This document shows, one piece after another, positions 40,957 to 51,957 of a stretch of DNA of 64,000 nt. Source of the DNA: Ooceraea biroi. Lineage: Eukaryota > Arthropoda > Insecta > Hymenoptera > Formicidae. The stretch covers positions 4,541,624 to 4,605,623 of the forward strand of contig NC_039507.1 in NCBI RefSeq assembly GCF_003672135.1. Reading direction: 5' to 3'. Each line of letters opens with the position of its first letter. Position 1 is the stretch's first letter. A program made the translations under genes and the position numbers. The notes below the pieces were generated by a model. That model was not told where the DNA came from. It saw only the letters and a program-made list of their open reading frames with translations, and did not search any database.

Positions 40957-43900
40957 CTGCAAGAAGAGACACGAACATTGACATATATCTGATATCTGAA
41001 CAATAATATGGATAATGTATAGGTCCGCGCGAATATCGATCATATATTTTTTAATTATTCATTTGAAATTTTATCTAAAATTGTGTATCGCGTCCAACCT
41101 CGCGCGAGGCCTACGGTAGCTATCGTTCGAACGCGGTCGCTCGCGTTCCTTGCGCTCTATTTTAATTAAGTGCACCGTGACGCAACGCCCGTGTGTGTTT
41201 CCCGGCCTGCTCCACCTCACGCTAATTATTAATTTCTTGATGCGCTGGTAAGAGCCATGCCATTACGTATGGCGTGCGATGCATAATTATCATCCTGCCC
41301 CGTTGACGAGTCATGCGTGCATCGTGCCATATGCCGCGACCGCGGTAATGCATTTTCAACTACCTACCCCCGGAACATCATGGTCGGCGGTAGGTACACC
41401 CACGACCGCCCCCTCCGCGGTACGACAGCCACGACTTTTAGTCGTGCATACGACCTTTCGACTCGAGGATAAACGTCGGGTGTCCGATCGATTCTACGTC
41501 AAATTAACGTAATTACGCGTGTAGGTGTAGGAAAACTCCGTTGGCACGTTCCATCTTCCTTGTGTGCACGATCGCACAGAATTTATCAGGTTAATTTTCC
41601 ATAAGTTCCTCATACTCGGTCTTTCGCTCTGCGAATTAATTAACGTAAAATACACCGGCCGACCAATTTAACAACCGGGTGCATCCGACAGATGTTACGA
41701 CGGAACAGAGATTCTTGATATAAGATTACACTCGACCGAATCAATTACTACGAAGAAAGCAAATTCCATTTAATTAATCATGAATAATAAAAGCAAGTAT
41801 GAGAGATAACATTTATAGAGACTAATAATTTTTCAGATATAATAAAATCTTTATATGTGATAAAAAGAATACAACATGGAATGTCTTCGCAGCACTTTAC
41901 ATTCGTCATAAACAGTTCCAGTCTCGAGTGTTCTTATTTCTTGAGCCTGTCTTCAGTACCCCATTTCAACAAGCACGAGTTCCACGGAGATACTAAGAGT
42001 ATGGCTTATCAGCTTAAGCGCGGGTATAGTTGACGCGGATAAGAAAACCGCATAAATCCATCGCGAGATTTCTCCGCGAACGAACGGGAAGTGATCATTT
42101 TTCTAACGAAATAGCTTGCCTCCGCCTTTCAGCGTCTATATCCACGCTCGCTTCATCGGATAATCGGCCCTACTTCGCCGATCGGCGCCCGACCGGCGAC
42201 GTCTTTCTTCCCTTTTTTTGTCGTGCACGCGCGGTCTGAGCGTACGCATTAAGCTCTTTCCTGTCGTCGGCGTTCGTCGCGACCATTAATCTCTAAATTC
42301 GCCCGGCGCACGACGGACGTTAATCAGATATATACGCGGATAGGTCGAGCTACTCTCTCCACGTCCGCTGACTACTTTTTAATTAAACACGAACAAAAAG
42401 CGGACGGAACGGGGAGATACTAGGTATTTACCTAGAGCGTCCATTTCCGAGAGCGGTACGTATGGGCGTCGTAACCGTTGTGTCGTATCGAGCTTAGCGA
42501 GACTCAATTCACATGCTTTTATGTTGCCCGTTATCCGTGATAAACGCTCGTTTTAACGCCACTTTCATGTAAATTTTACGCGGCAATTTTCACATGTCTT
42601 TTGTTTCAAAAAATCTCTCGGTGGAAAAAGAAAAGATATATCTTATATTATCTTATTATTGAGATTTATGACTTAAGCCCAATTGAAGAAATTATTGATA
42701 TGCGATTTTATAACTAAACTCGTTATGCTGTTTATAGTATACTCTATTATAACTTGCCTTTATTATTGGAGCAGAAAAGCCATCGGATAAATATTTCTAC
42801 ATTATAACTGTAGAAAAAAATGCACAATTCTGATGAAAACTAGTAAGGCAGGTCCGGAGAAGGAGAAGGTGCGTGGACCGAGGTACAAACGGTAGTCGGC
42901 ACAGGGTTGATGAATGTTCGCCGTGCATGACCCTAATTAATAGGGAGACCACGGCGATGCAACTGTCCCGACAGCGTGAATTATGCACGTATTATAAGGT
43001 CAGAATAGAGGAGGGGAGAGGAATGCGCGAGAGCGGGTGGAACATTGTAGATTCACGAGAAGACAGACACTGAAAAAGAAGGTGTCAAAGAAAGATGCCA
43101 CTTAATCGCTTGGAAATATAACAAATTGTGTTTAAGTACGTTATACGTTACAGGTAACATTAAAGAGACATTAATCACCGTTTTCTTCTCGTCCGCGTCA
43201 TAGATCAATGGAGCAATCGATCGATCGACGCAAGTACGCCGAGTCTCACGAGTTTCCGGATCGCAAGAGTCGCGACTCACGCCTCGTTACGCTCTTAAAT
43301 CCACGATCTTACATCCCGCAATGCGACCTAACTGTACGCCTCCCTGTCGAATTAGCCGACGATTTATGGCAGATAGATTTATTAGGGGGTGTACCTCGTT
43401 ACCCCGCAGGGCGTGGAGGAAGACGAAGGACGTGGGCCGGGGCTGTGAGAGAGACAGATAGAGAGACACGGACATAGCGAGAGGGCGAGGGAGAAAGAGG
43501 GAGGCGGAGGGACTTCCGACAGAGCGTCGTCGTTATACGTACGGGCTCGCCAGAATTCCAGAGGTTACGGGCCGGGATTACGTTTCGATAATTTATACGC
43601 GCGTGGACCTTGGCTCGTCCTCGTGCCGTGCATCTGGATTTCCGTCGGTTGTTTGGCGCATCGCGCTATGTACATGTATGTACGTCGGCGGCCGTGCGTC
43701 TCACGTATGCGACCGTCGATCGATCGATCCTCGATGTAACGCCATAAAGCGCACATGGTGTATACTGGTTCTTCTCCGTGCACGTAGTACACATGCCGCT
43801 GATGTCTACACCCGTGCAAATCCGCGTCCGGTCGTTTGTCCGCGCGCGGTCTCCCGACGTAACGATTTCTCTTGCGCAAGAGTGGACGTACCGCGGCGAT

Positions 43901-45312
43901 CTCGATCTGTCCTTAAACAGCTATACTAATTGACCAATAGAAAGCGGAGCTCTAACGATGACCGAGCGCTGACAATCGCGTCCCGTTTCTGGGCATTCTT
44001 TCGGGGTCGCGATCGTTCCCCGCGATAACGGATCTACGAGCGGAACTTGAATTCGCAGCTGTCCACGATTTCGATCGGCGATGAGTCGTCGCGTAATCGC
44101 CGCCGACTCGAAAAGCATAATGATATTATCTGCGAGAGCGCGCCTAATGTCTATGGAAATCAGATGTAGAGTCGTCATAATTTTCATGCCTCACTCGCTA
44201 TGCGTTTTTACGATTTATTCACATTTTTTTGGTGCGATTATAATTCTATCGCACAGTTTATGATGTAGCTGCGATAGTGACGTAACTGTTGAAACGCGAT
44301 TTTTATGCTAACGCCATTTCTTCTACGAGACATCGTTATGGCGTCATACACAGTTGATATCTGGATATCCAGAAGAGCGGAATTGAACATAAAATGTAGC
44401 TTTGTCGCACTTTAACCATGATGACGAAAGACCTTAAAGGCACACGAGCGCAAAGTACTCTCTTCATACGTATTACCACATCGCGCAATAAAATACATAA
44501 GTATACGACAAAATTCACTGTGCGCTACCACATAATTAGTTGCAGACTGTATCGTCGGCAATTACGGTAATTTCTCGGAGAGGCCGATATTTCGCGCACG
44601 AGTGCTCGGCCAACAAACGCTCCGCGGAGCGTAATCTCCGAGATCGAAGAGTACGGCAGACGTGGGTGGAAGGCGCTGGAAGGGCACACTTTATTATTCG
44701 TAGGTCATTCCCTTCGCGTGACCGTCTCCGTGATCCTGCATCGTGCTCGTATATTTCTCACGCGGCCGATGGATTTTCGCCTGTCCGGCTAATTGCCGGA
44801 AAAGAGACGACCCGCCCCGCACCCCGCCGGGGTGGATTTCACGGACTATCGATACGCGTACGCGTAGGCGTTGCTGTTTAATATTTGACGCCGGCCCCGA
44901 TGGAAACGGCAATTATCGAGATAAGCGCGCGCGCTCGCACGATATTCCCCGGCGTCATAAAGGGCCTCCTCTCCTTTTTTTCCATCCGGCCTCCCGGGAG
45001 AGCGGCGGTTAGCGCCGAGAAGCATTGAAATTCCGTACTTATCACATCCGCTATCGTCGCTCATTTCCACCGGTAGTCGCAAACTCGCCGGCGCTCGCTC
45101 GCCGCGATCCTTTATCGTCCCCGCGAAAGAGGGATGCTTCGACGCGAGCGGGTTTCCCAAAAGCGAATCATTTTTTTCTTCTTTTTTCGTGGTGCCATTA
45201 CGATTTAGGACAGTAACTTGCACCGCGTTTATCGCATCGATCGGCGGATCAGTCGGGTCGACGGTGGAAGTTTTAAGGACGGCGTAAAGTACGTAATAGC
45301 GGAAACCATTAC
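40957..45312 (-). other. kn: kn intron 2 (4.4 kb)
   Basis: No gene was recognised. Segments at about 41.1-42.6 kb and 43.5-45.3 kb are CpG-rich with interspersed homeodomain-type TAATTA words. A purine-rich stretch lies at 43440-43515, and CGAT repeats occur near 43.71 and 43.22 kb. Open frames here are short and have no recognisable motif. Confidence 0.85.
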
Positions 45313-45466
45313 CTGATCTTTCTCGACGAAGCCAATGAATGACGTCCTCTCAATCTCGATCGGTTGGTTGTGTCGATCATAGAGTGCGATTACGAAGTGG
45401 AAAAAATTGCTTTTCCTCAGATTACTCGGCGGTTGCTTCTCGAATTGCGCTCGGACCACCCCGATT
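45313..45466 (-). CDS. kn: kn exon 2: start of COE DNA-binding domain
   Basis: The exon is 154 nt: one base completing an Ala codon with exon 1, then 51 codons ending in phase 0. The translation contains FEKQPPSNLRKSNFFHF and ends GFVEKDQ, a near-exact match to the start of the COE DNA-binding domain in flies and vertebrates. In EBF structures the Arg in the NLRKSNFFHF segment is a DNA-contacting residue, and it is present here. The acceptor is TGATTGCAG with a weak pyrimidine tract, preceded by a plausible branch site in AACTGACG. The donor is CAG|GTAATG, weaker than the consensus. If translation starts at 51043, these are residues 25-75. The sequence diverges little from other insects, as expected for a conserved domain. 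Confidence 0.98.
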
Positions 45467-47232
45467 CTGCAATCATTCAGATACTTTAGATGTTTCAGAG
45501 TCGTCAGTTATACATGTGCTTCATGCGTCAGTTCAATTAAACGTCAAATGTATGTTGCAACGTATAAATATGTTATTGCGTTAAAACTTAAAAAGAACAC
45601 TTTTTCAAAACATTTTAAAAATTTTCAAATTAATAATACACAATCTTGAGTTTTATCACAGTATATGCAAACATTATATTATGTTAGTGACTTAATTATG
45701 ATTCCGATATTACCTTCCACTACGCAAGCACGCGATAATCATGGAATTTCTTCGGTAATCTTTGAAATCAAGTGATCATTCTCTATCGCAGAGCCAGATA
45801 AGTGTATCAACCTCGTGCTTGAGTGTAATAAGAATTCGCCTTTGAGAATGCAATAAGAATGCCTAAACCGGCAGAGGCGAAAGACAAACGAGGTCGACCG
45901 TGGGGAAGCGCGCAGGTGGCCTCGACGCCTTAAAATCCCATTAAGGTCTCATGTGCCGAGATTAGGCCGCCGGACTCCGATGCCATCTTTGAGTAATGGC
46001 ACGGAAAGTCCCCTTTTCGAGTACGTTGCTTCGCATGTGGATACTAGACACGGACTGATCTTCTAAAACTCAAACGTTTTTGTCGATATTTTATCGTCCG
46101 TCACCGAGCATTAATATTGAATGTGCAATCAAACAATGATTTTCTCAATTTTATTACGTTTAGATCATCGCGTTAATTTGTCTGTTTTATTAATAACGTT
46201 TCCCCGTTCGCGGTGATGTATTTGCATGAGACCTCATGAAATTTCTCCCCAGCGACAAACCCCTGTCGATCTAAATGGTAAATATAATTGCAGCGTATTG
46301 AAGGATGTTGAACTTTTCCGTACAACACGCGCGTCGTACTCGGCAGTTAAAAATCACCGGCGAGAAATCGCATTATCGGCGCCTGGCCTGTGTGTGATTG
46401 TGCCGTCGCAAAACGATAAAACCGTCGCACGACTGCACAGAGCCGCGCGCGCACGGCCATCAGGGCGGACCCTCGGAGCGGAAAACTGAATCGACTGGAC
46501 CGAAAATGAATAGCGGCAGTTTTGCAGCGCATTTGCGAAATAAATGATGGTATCGGCGGTGCGTTTGTCACGCCAGGTGGTGGGATGCCGAGACCGCCGG
46601 CAGGTAGAGGGTGAAAGCGCGGGGATGGCAAACGCGCGCGGGGCCGTTGCAAGGGGGTTGCACAGCACGGCTTTCGGGAACGGCGGACCGCGGTGGCGGA
46701 ACAAGGGGTGGATGCGTTGGGAGAGGCAGGGGAGTGATGTACTGCTCGTGTCGATAATTATCGGTGGCTGATTAACCGGCCGCCGGTTCGCGCCCCATAA
46801 CTCTCGACGTCCGATTATTTTGCCCCGTTTGCCATGCACCAATTCCTATATAACGTGTAGGCACGTCCCGCCACACCGTTATATTATCACCCGCACTGCT
46901 GCACCACCACGCCTTTTCGGCAGACTATCGTGGATTGCGGAAAACCGCGCGTACGCGTACAGTTCGTATCGCTAATATGACAATAATGCGTATGCGGTTA
47001 TCGGTGCGCGTGAAGCAGCGTGCAGATTATTTTAGGGGATCGAATTAGTTTCTAGACTTGCTATTGCTTTTGAATATCGATCGGATAGCGAAATAAAACG
47101 TGGTATAATATAATTCATGCCAACTAGTTCAAGTATACCATATCAGACGAGATCAATATTTCGCTGTGAGTTTAACTTGGCAACCAAAAAGGCATAAACT
47201 TAGGACATAAAACTCTCAATTATTAATTCTCA

Positions 47233-47280
47233 ATCGAATGTACTTAAATCGAATTTATCTATCGAATTTATCGAATTTAC
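47233..47280. repeat. Degenerate ATCGAATTTA tandem repeat
   Basis: Three to four copies in intron 1. Confidence 0.75.
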
Positions 47281-49554
47281 AGGAAATCAGTATTTCTGCT
47301 TTTTTTAGCAGATTATTTCAATTCTACCCTTTGGTCATTATTCCAATTCATTATTATAACATTACCATAAACAGTTCTAATCGTGTAAGAAAAGTAGTCC
47401 AAGCATATCTCCACGAATATTCGTTTCGTTTGCTTTTTGCCTTTAGCGTTGAAACGTTTGTTCAGATCGCGCAAATATATGCGGATTTATGCGCTTATGC
47501 CGGCGCGCGCGTGTTGTACATCCTCCACCGAACGACGCCGAGGTGATAATTACGGGCTCCATTCGCGTTTACTGTATATTCGCGCGTGCAATTTGCCACG
47601 CGTGCGCTCTCGGCTCGCAGATAACGCTTGCCCGTTCCGGCACCTGCGAATCATTCGAGCCACCCCTCTCCTCCCTCTTGCTACCCGACCGCGTGATTAT
47701 TCTTTCGCGTCGGCCAAAGCGTCCGTGCAATTCGATTTGCCGATTCCGGTCGGGCGATATCCCGGAGCGCGACGCGCATCCAAATACGCAAATGAAGATA
47801 CGGCACGCGATAATTCGCTCGCGCGATCCTTGGCGGCGCGTTCCCGAATCGCAAGAGGAATTGCGAGAGGAGTTGCGAGGACTCCGTCACGATTAGCGCA
47901 CGGTTGATGCGCGCGATTGTAAATATGACCGGCGAATAAAAGCGGCACGCGGTTTACGAACCGTGTCAAGCATGAAATTACGCGAATCGCGTTTTATATC
48001 GTGTATCGAGGAAAGTCCATCAATGCCGAACTTTTTCACTCGCCCGTGAAATCCGGCGTCGTAACGACGTAATCGACATTTAAGCGATGACGAAGCGTGC
48101 AATTTCCGGCGCATTCGCGGAGGAGCGGATTGTCGAATAACCGATCAATGCTGGGCTTGTACTTTATACACGAGATGAGACCTACGCTATTTGTGCGCCA
48201 TGCATTATGGACGAAATATGCGGATAATATAGAGCCACCGATACGGTTACGAATCCGCGGATAAAGCAATCGTAGAGAATCACAATAAATCCGCGGGTAA
48301 TACGCACCGTCGGGCGTTAGTTATTGCGAGTTAGCCGGGGCGCGCTCTGCTTACGCTCTCGGCCAACGCGATTCATAATGCGCAACGGAGATAATGAGCA
48401 ATTTGTAATATATCCGAATGTAATTTGCTACCAGCGCGCGTTACTGCGAACGTTGTTCAATTTAGCGGGCGTGTTTCATCGTAGCCTCGCATACCGCATA
48501 AAAATCTATTAGTTATTAACACCGCCAAGTGCGCGTATTTCACAAATATTTGGCACGCGAAAACCCGCGCGATGATAAATAATTCCGCTGGATTTTAATT
48601 AAGTTAAAATGATTACATATCATATTAAAGCGTATTAATTGTTAGCAAGAATTAAACATTTAGCGTTCAGATTTACTGCGTTTGGTTTTAAATTATAATA
48701 GACAACTAATCATTTTATTTAGCGGAACATTGTGGATTGGCTTTCATTATGAAACGCAGGCGTATAATAATAAAGATCACGCACGATGATGATGTGCATT
48801 CGCGCGAAAGGTTTTGCTACCTTTTCGAAAATAGATTGCAGTTTTGCCCATTCTGCCCGTTGTTTTTCCTAATTCACGCGAGAAGTCATCGTTTTGCCGC
48901 TCGTGACAATCCCTGCCGCCGAGTGCGATGGTTTACTGCTTCATTAGGTGGAGAACTTTTTTAGGGCTTTTTAAAAAGCGCGAGAGTTTATGCCTGTTCC
49001 GCGTGAGTTTTAAAACAGTTTCGCAGACCCCTCTCCTAGTTGATCTCGGTGTAACGCAGTTGTGCGATACAACCGTTTCTCGTAGCAGAAAACGAAACTT
49101 CCCAGCTCGAGTTCCCGTGAAGGCGAAAGTTGACGCTTAACATTTTACGACTCTTAAACTTCTGTAAGGCAATTACTTAGACTGCCGCAACATTGATTCA
49201 ATTAAGTTCGAGGATTCAAAAGAAGATCCGTGCTCCGAAATTTTCTGCTCGATGTCGATCGCTATCTCGCGATTATCGCGTCATTTACAGTAAATTTCAC
49301 CACGATAAGCATTTTGTTTCTCTAAAGTACAATTTACTTCGTAATTCACGTTCATCTGGAATTTTCAAACGCCGTATCAGTATTTTTCAAAGCACAAATA
49401 GCTTTAAACATTCTTTCGTATCGCAAGTGCGTGCTGAAATGTTTGTCTTTCATTCGCGGAGAGGCCAGGTTTTCGTGTAAAGACAGAACGGGGACAATGA
49501 GATAAACGAGGGAGAAAGTATAGGACGGAGCGATGAGCAAAAGGCGTTAAAATT

Positions 49555-49586
49555 CTCAATTACTTTACCGGCTCTCAATTACTTTA
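49555..49586. repeat. Two-copy 14-bp repeat, 18-bp period
   Basis: CTCAATTACTTTAC occurs at 49555-49568 and 49573-49586, in intron 1. Confidence 0.85.
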
Positions 49587-50972
49587 CATTAACTCGATTC
49601 CGGTCGGTCCCCGTGTCACGGCACTTGGAGGAAGGGATTAGTTAAGAGAACCACTATTGGATTAGGAGAGAGAGAACTCGCCCGGATACTTGGTTTTACC
49701 TTCTCGAGTCGTTGTAGGTATCTGTACCTTCGTCGTTTGCACGTCGTACAAATCCCTTTTAAGGGAAACTGCAATAAAGCGCGATTTATTGTTTGACGAA
49801 TGCAGTTTCGAGACTAGATGTGAAGATGAATGGATATTCAGTCTGATGTCGATCAACAAGTCGTGTAGACAATTGACCAATTGTCAGTGTTCTATATTAT
49901 ATTATTATTAACTCTAATGGCAACAAGGAAAAGTTTAAAATAACTTGTATGTATTTATCATGTTCTGTGTTGTGCAAAACGAAAGTATGAAGAAAAACAA
50001 GCAGCATTTTATAGCGATTTATTAAGAAACAAAGATGAGCTTCACGTTAACTGTAAACTTGCATCTTTGAGAAATTAAATGTTCATCTTTAGGACATATT
50101 TATAATTCGCACATCTGCATAAAGTTTCTTATGATATTATATATTACTTGGAATTACATATTAAAATGTCAGTAAGTGCTGGATGATTTCAGTGAGAATT
50201 TATGGACCGGCTAGATGTCGCACAGGGATGCAACTCGCTGTAGGATCCGACGGCAAACAAACGCCATAGTAGCAATACGGATATGTCTCCGATTCATATT
50301 AAAGATGAATTCATTTCTATATTTTAACATCATCGAGCACTTTGATTAATGAACTGATTCAATTAAAAATTGAATTGAAGCAAGCGTAATAATGTTAACG
50401 CTGCATGATTTAACATTTTATTTACTTCTGTTGAAATGAAACAAATGACGAAATAATGGCATATAATACATTAAATATAATCTTTAAAAATATATAGTCT
50501 GTGTATTTTACAAAAAGGTAGTAGGATTTATCTTATAATGCAACAATAAATCTCGTTGGCGGTGAGTAGAAATAATACCGTGTAATATCTTTATTTCTTT
50601 TATTCTGAATCATTAATTTCAAACAATTCCTACACTTTTCTTTGAAAAATAAATTATATGATGCCATTACATGCCATTATGTACGTATACATTTTACTTT
50701 TTCACTACATAACTTAGGAGAGAAAGTTCTATATACACTTTTTCCCGGACGAATTACGTTATGCACAATTCCTCGCAACAGTACAGCCTCCCCAATAAAA
50801 TAGATCGTCACGCCAATAATAAAATTGAAAAACATGATTATAAAGAGATATCCTCTCGACTACGTGTATCAATTTTACTTATCGTTAATCACGTCACGTC
50901 TCTCATAATTTCACGACATGATTACTCTCCGTCAAACATGAAAGATTATGTCAAACTTGTGTAGGTACTCAC

Positions 50973-51550
50973 GCTCCGTTGTCGGCGAGCGCGGGCTGCG
51001 GCCAAGCACGTGGCAGAGGTTCTTCCTTCAGTATCTGCCGCATGTCCTGAGGCGCGAAAACCAACGGCGCCCGCGGATGATGATGAGGCGGCGGGGGCGG
51101 CGGTGCCACACTCGCGCCGTACAGCTTACGTCCCCAGTGGCCCTCGAGCTCTACGGGACTTCCTCCCCCCGTGGTGGCGCCGGTACCACCCCCGGCACCG
51201 AGTCCGAGCCATGGAGACCCCCCAGCACCCACGATCGTGGAGCTGGGCAGGAGACCGCTCCACTCGTCGGACCGCGTGGTGAGGCCGTAAGGACTCTCCT
51301 GGGGCAACAGACTTCCTCCTTCGCGTTGCCACTCGCTGCAGGAATCCTCGTCGCTCCCTTGCTTACCCCTTCGCGTGTCCGCGAGGGACTCCACCGCCTC
51401 TCCGTCAGAGCGGATGCGCCCGATGCCGTGTTCCTTTAGGACCGCGCATGAATCGTCGTCGTCGGAACGTCGTCGTCGGCGGCCGGTATTCCGCGACGAT
51501 CCATGAACGTCCGCTCGCCACTGACGGCGTTCACTGTGGAAGTTGCACCG
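50973..51550 (-). CDS. kn: kn exon 1: N-terminal region
   Basis: This is the first recognised coding exon. The open frame runs from just after an in-frame TAA (51551-51553) to a consensus donor (GTGAGT, GT at 51972-51971 minus 1000, i.e. 50972-50971), leaving phase 2. The 3' part is clearly COE: a WGRKLY block (W codon at 51134-51136), then six Pro and three His, then ILKEEPLPRAWPQP. Fly kn starts with a very similar Met-containing WGRKLY block and also has an LKEEP motif. The only in-frame ATG here is at 51041-51043, downstream of WGRKLY, giving 23 residues plus two bases of this exon. The 169 codons upstream are open, rich in Gly and Ser, but have no ATG. The true 5' boundary is therefore uncertain: an upstream exon, a non-AUG start, or initiation at 51043. 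The segment is probably unstructured and not part of the DNA-binding domain. Confidence 0.85.
51126..51504 (-). promoter_or_regulatory. Three upstream ORFs in or over the kn leader
   Basis: Reading from the TATA candidate, the first three ATGs are all out of frame with kn. They open ORFs of 22 codons (51436-51504), 14 codons (51405-51449, overlapping the first) and 28 codons (51126-51212, ATG followed by G). The third ends inside the conserved WGRKLY codons. The first kn-frame ATG is at 51043. If a transcript starts at the TATA candidate and is unspliced here, ribosomes would meet all three before it, which would normally lower translation. Confidence 0.5.
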
Positions 51551-51663
51551 TTAAGCCGGCCGCGCCGACCGCGTGCCGGTGCACATGCGTCCGGACGCGC
51601 GGGCCACGAGTTCGCGGGCGTTACGAGCGCGCACTTGAAGGTCCGCCCGCGTTGACGTCTCAC
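51534..51663 (-). other. Possible small leader intron
   Basis: A donor (GTAG|GTGAGA) at 51663 and an acceptor (CTTCCACAG) ending at 51534 flank 130 nt. A branch-like CTTAAC lies about 17 nt before the acceptor. Splicing would remove the in-frame TAA at 51551-51553, but the upstream sequence back to the TATA candidate has no ATG, so this intron alone does not supply a kn start codon. Purely sequence-based inference. Confidence 0.25.
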
Positions 51664-51947
51664 CTACCAATCAACCGCACTGCTCCGCACTCCGGAACGA
51701 CCAAGTTCTCTCACTTGTTCTTGCGCGATCGTGATCCTGTCCTCCCCAGTTCCCTGTCGAAAATCGCGTCGTCGATTAAAACGTCCGCGAGTCTCGATCG
51801 CACTGTCGTTGTATTCACTTTCTCGCAAGACGCGCGCTGCACGTGCGGTGAACCTCGTGACCGAGAGTCACTCTTCTTTTGCCTCTTGAACGTCGTCTCC
51901 CCGAGGTGTCCTTAGATGACGATACTCCTTCGAGATCCTTCTACGAT

Positions 51948-51954
51948 CTTTATA
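51948..51954 (-). promoter_or_regulatory. kn: TATA box, candidate kn promoter
   Basis: On the minus strand the sequence reads GGGTATAAAGATCG, a good TATA box in a locally GC-rich setting about 400 bp upstream of the exon 1 open frame. A start about 30 bp downstream would fall near 51915-51925, where GTATCGTCATC offers an initiator-like sequence. No ATG occurs on this strand between here and 51505, which fits a 5' leader. There is no transcript evidence, so this is a candidate only. Confidence 0.5.
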
Positions 51955-51957
51955 CCC

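Larger units (their letters stand above)
45467..50972 (-). other. kn: kn intron 1 (5.5 kb)
   Basis: No gene was recognised. The half nearest exon 2 (about 46.2-48.6 kb) is CpG-rich with many TAAT and AATTA words, a texture common in insect developmental enhancers. The half nearest exon 1 (about 49.9-50.9 kb) is AT-rich. It contains a short ATCGAATTTA tandem array near 47.25 kb and a two-copy repeat near 49.57 kb. Enhancer function is an inference from composition and position. Confidence 0.85.
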
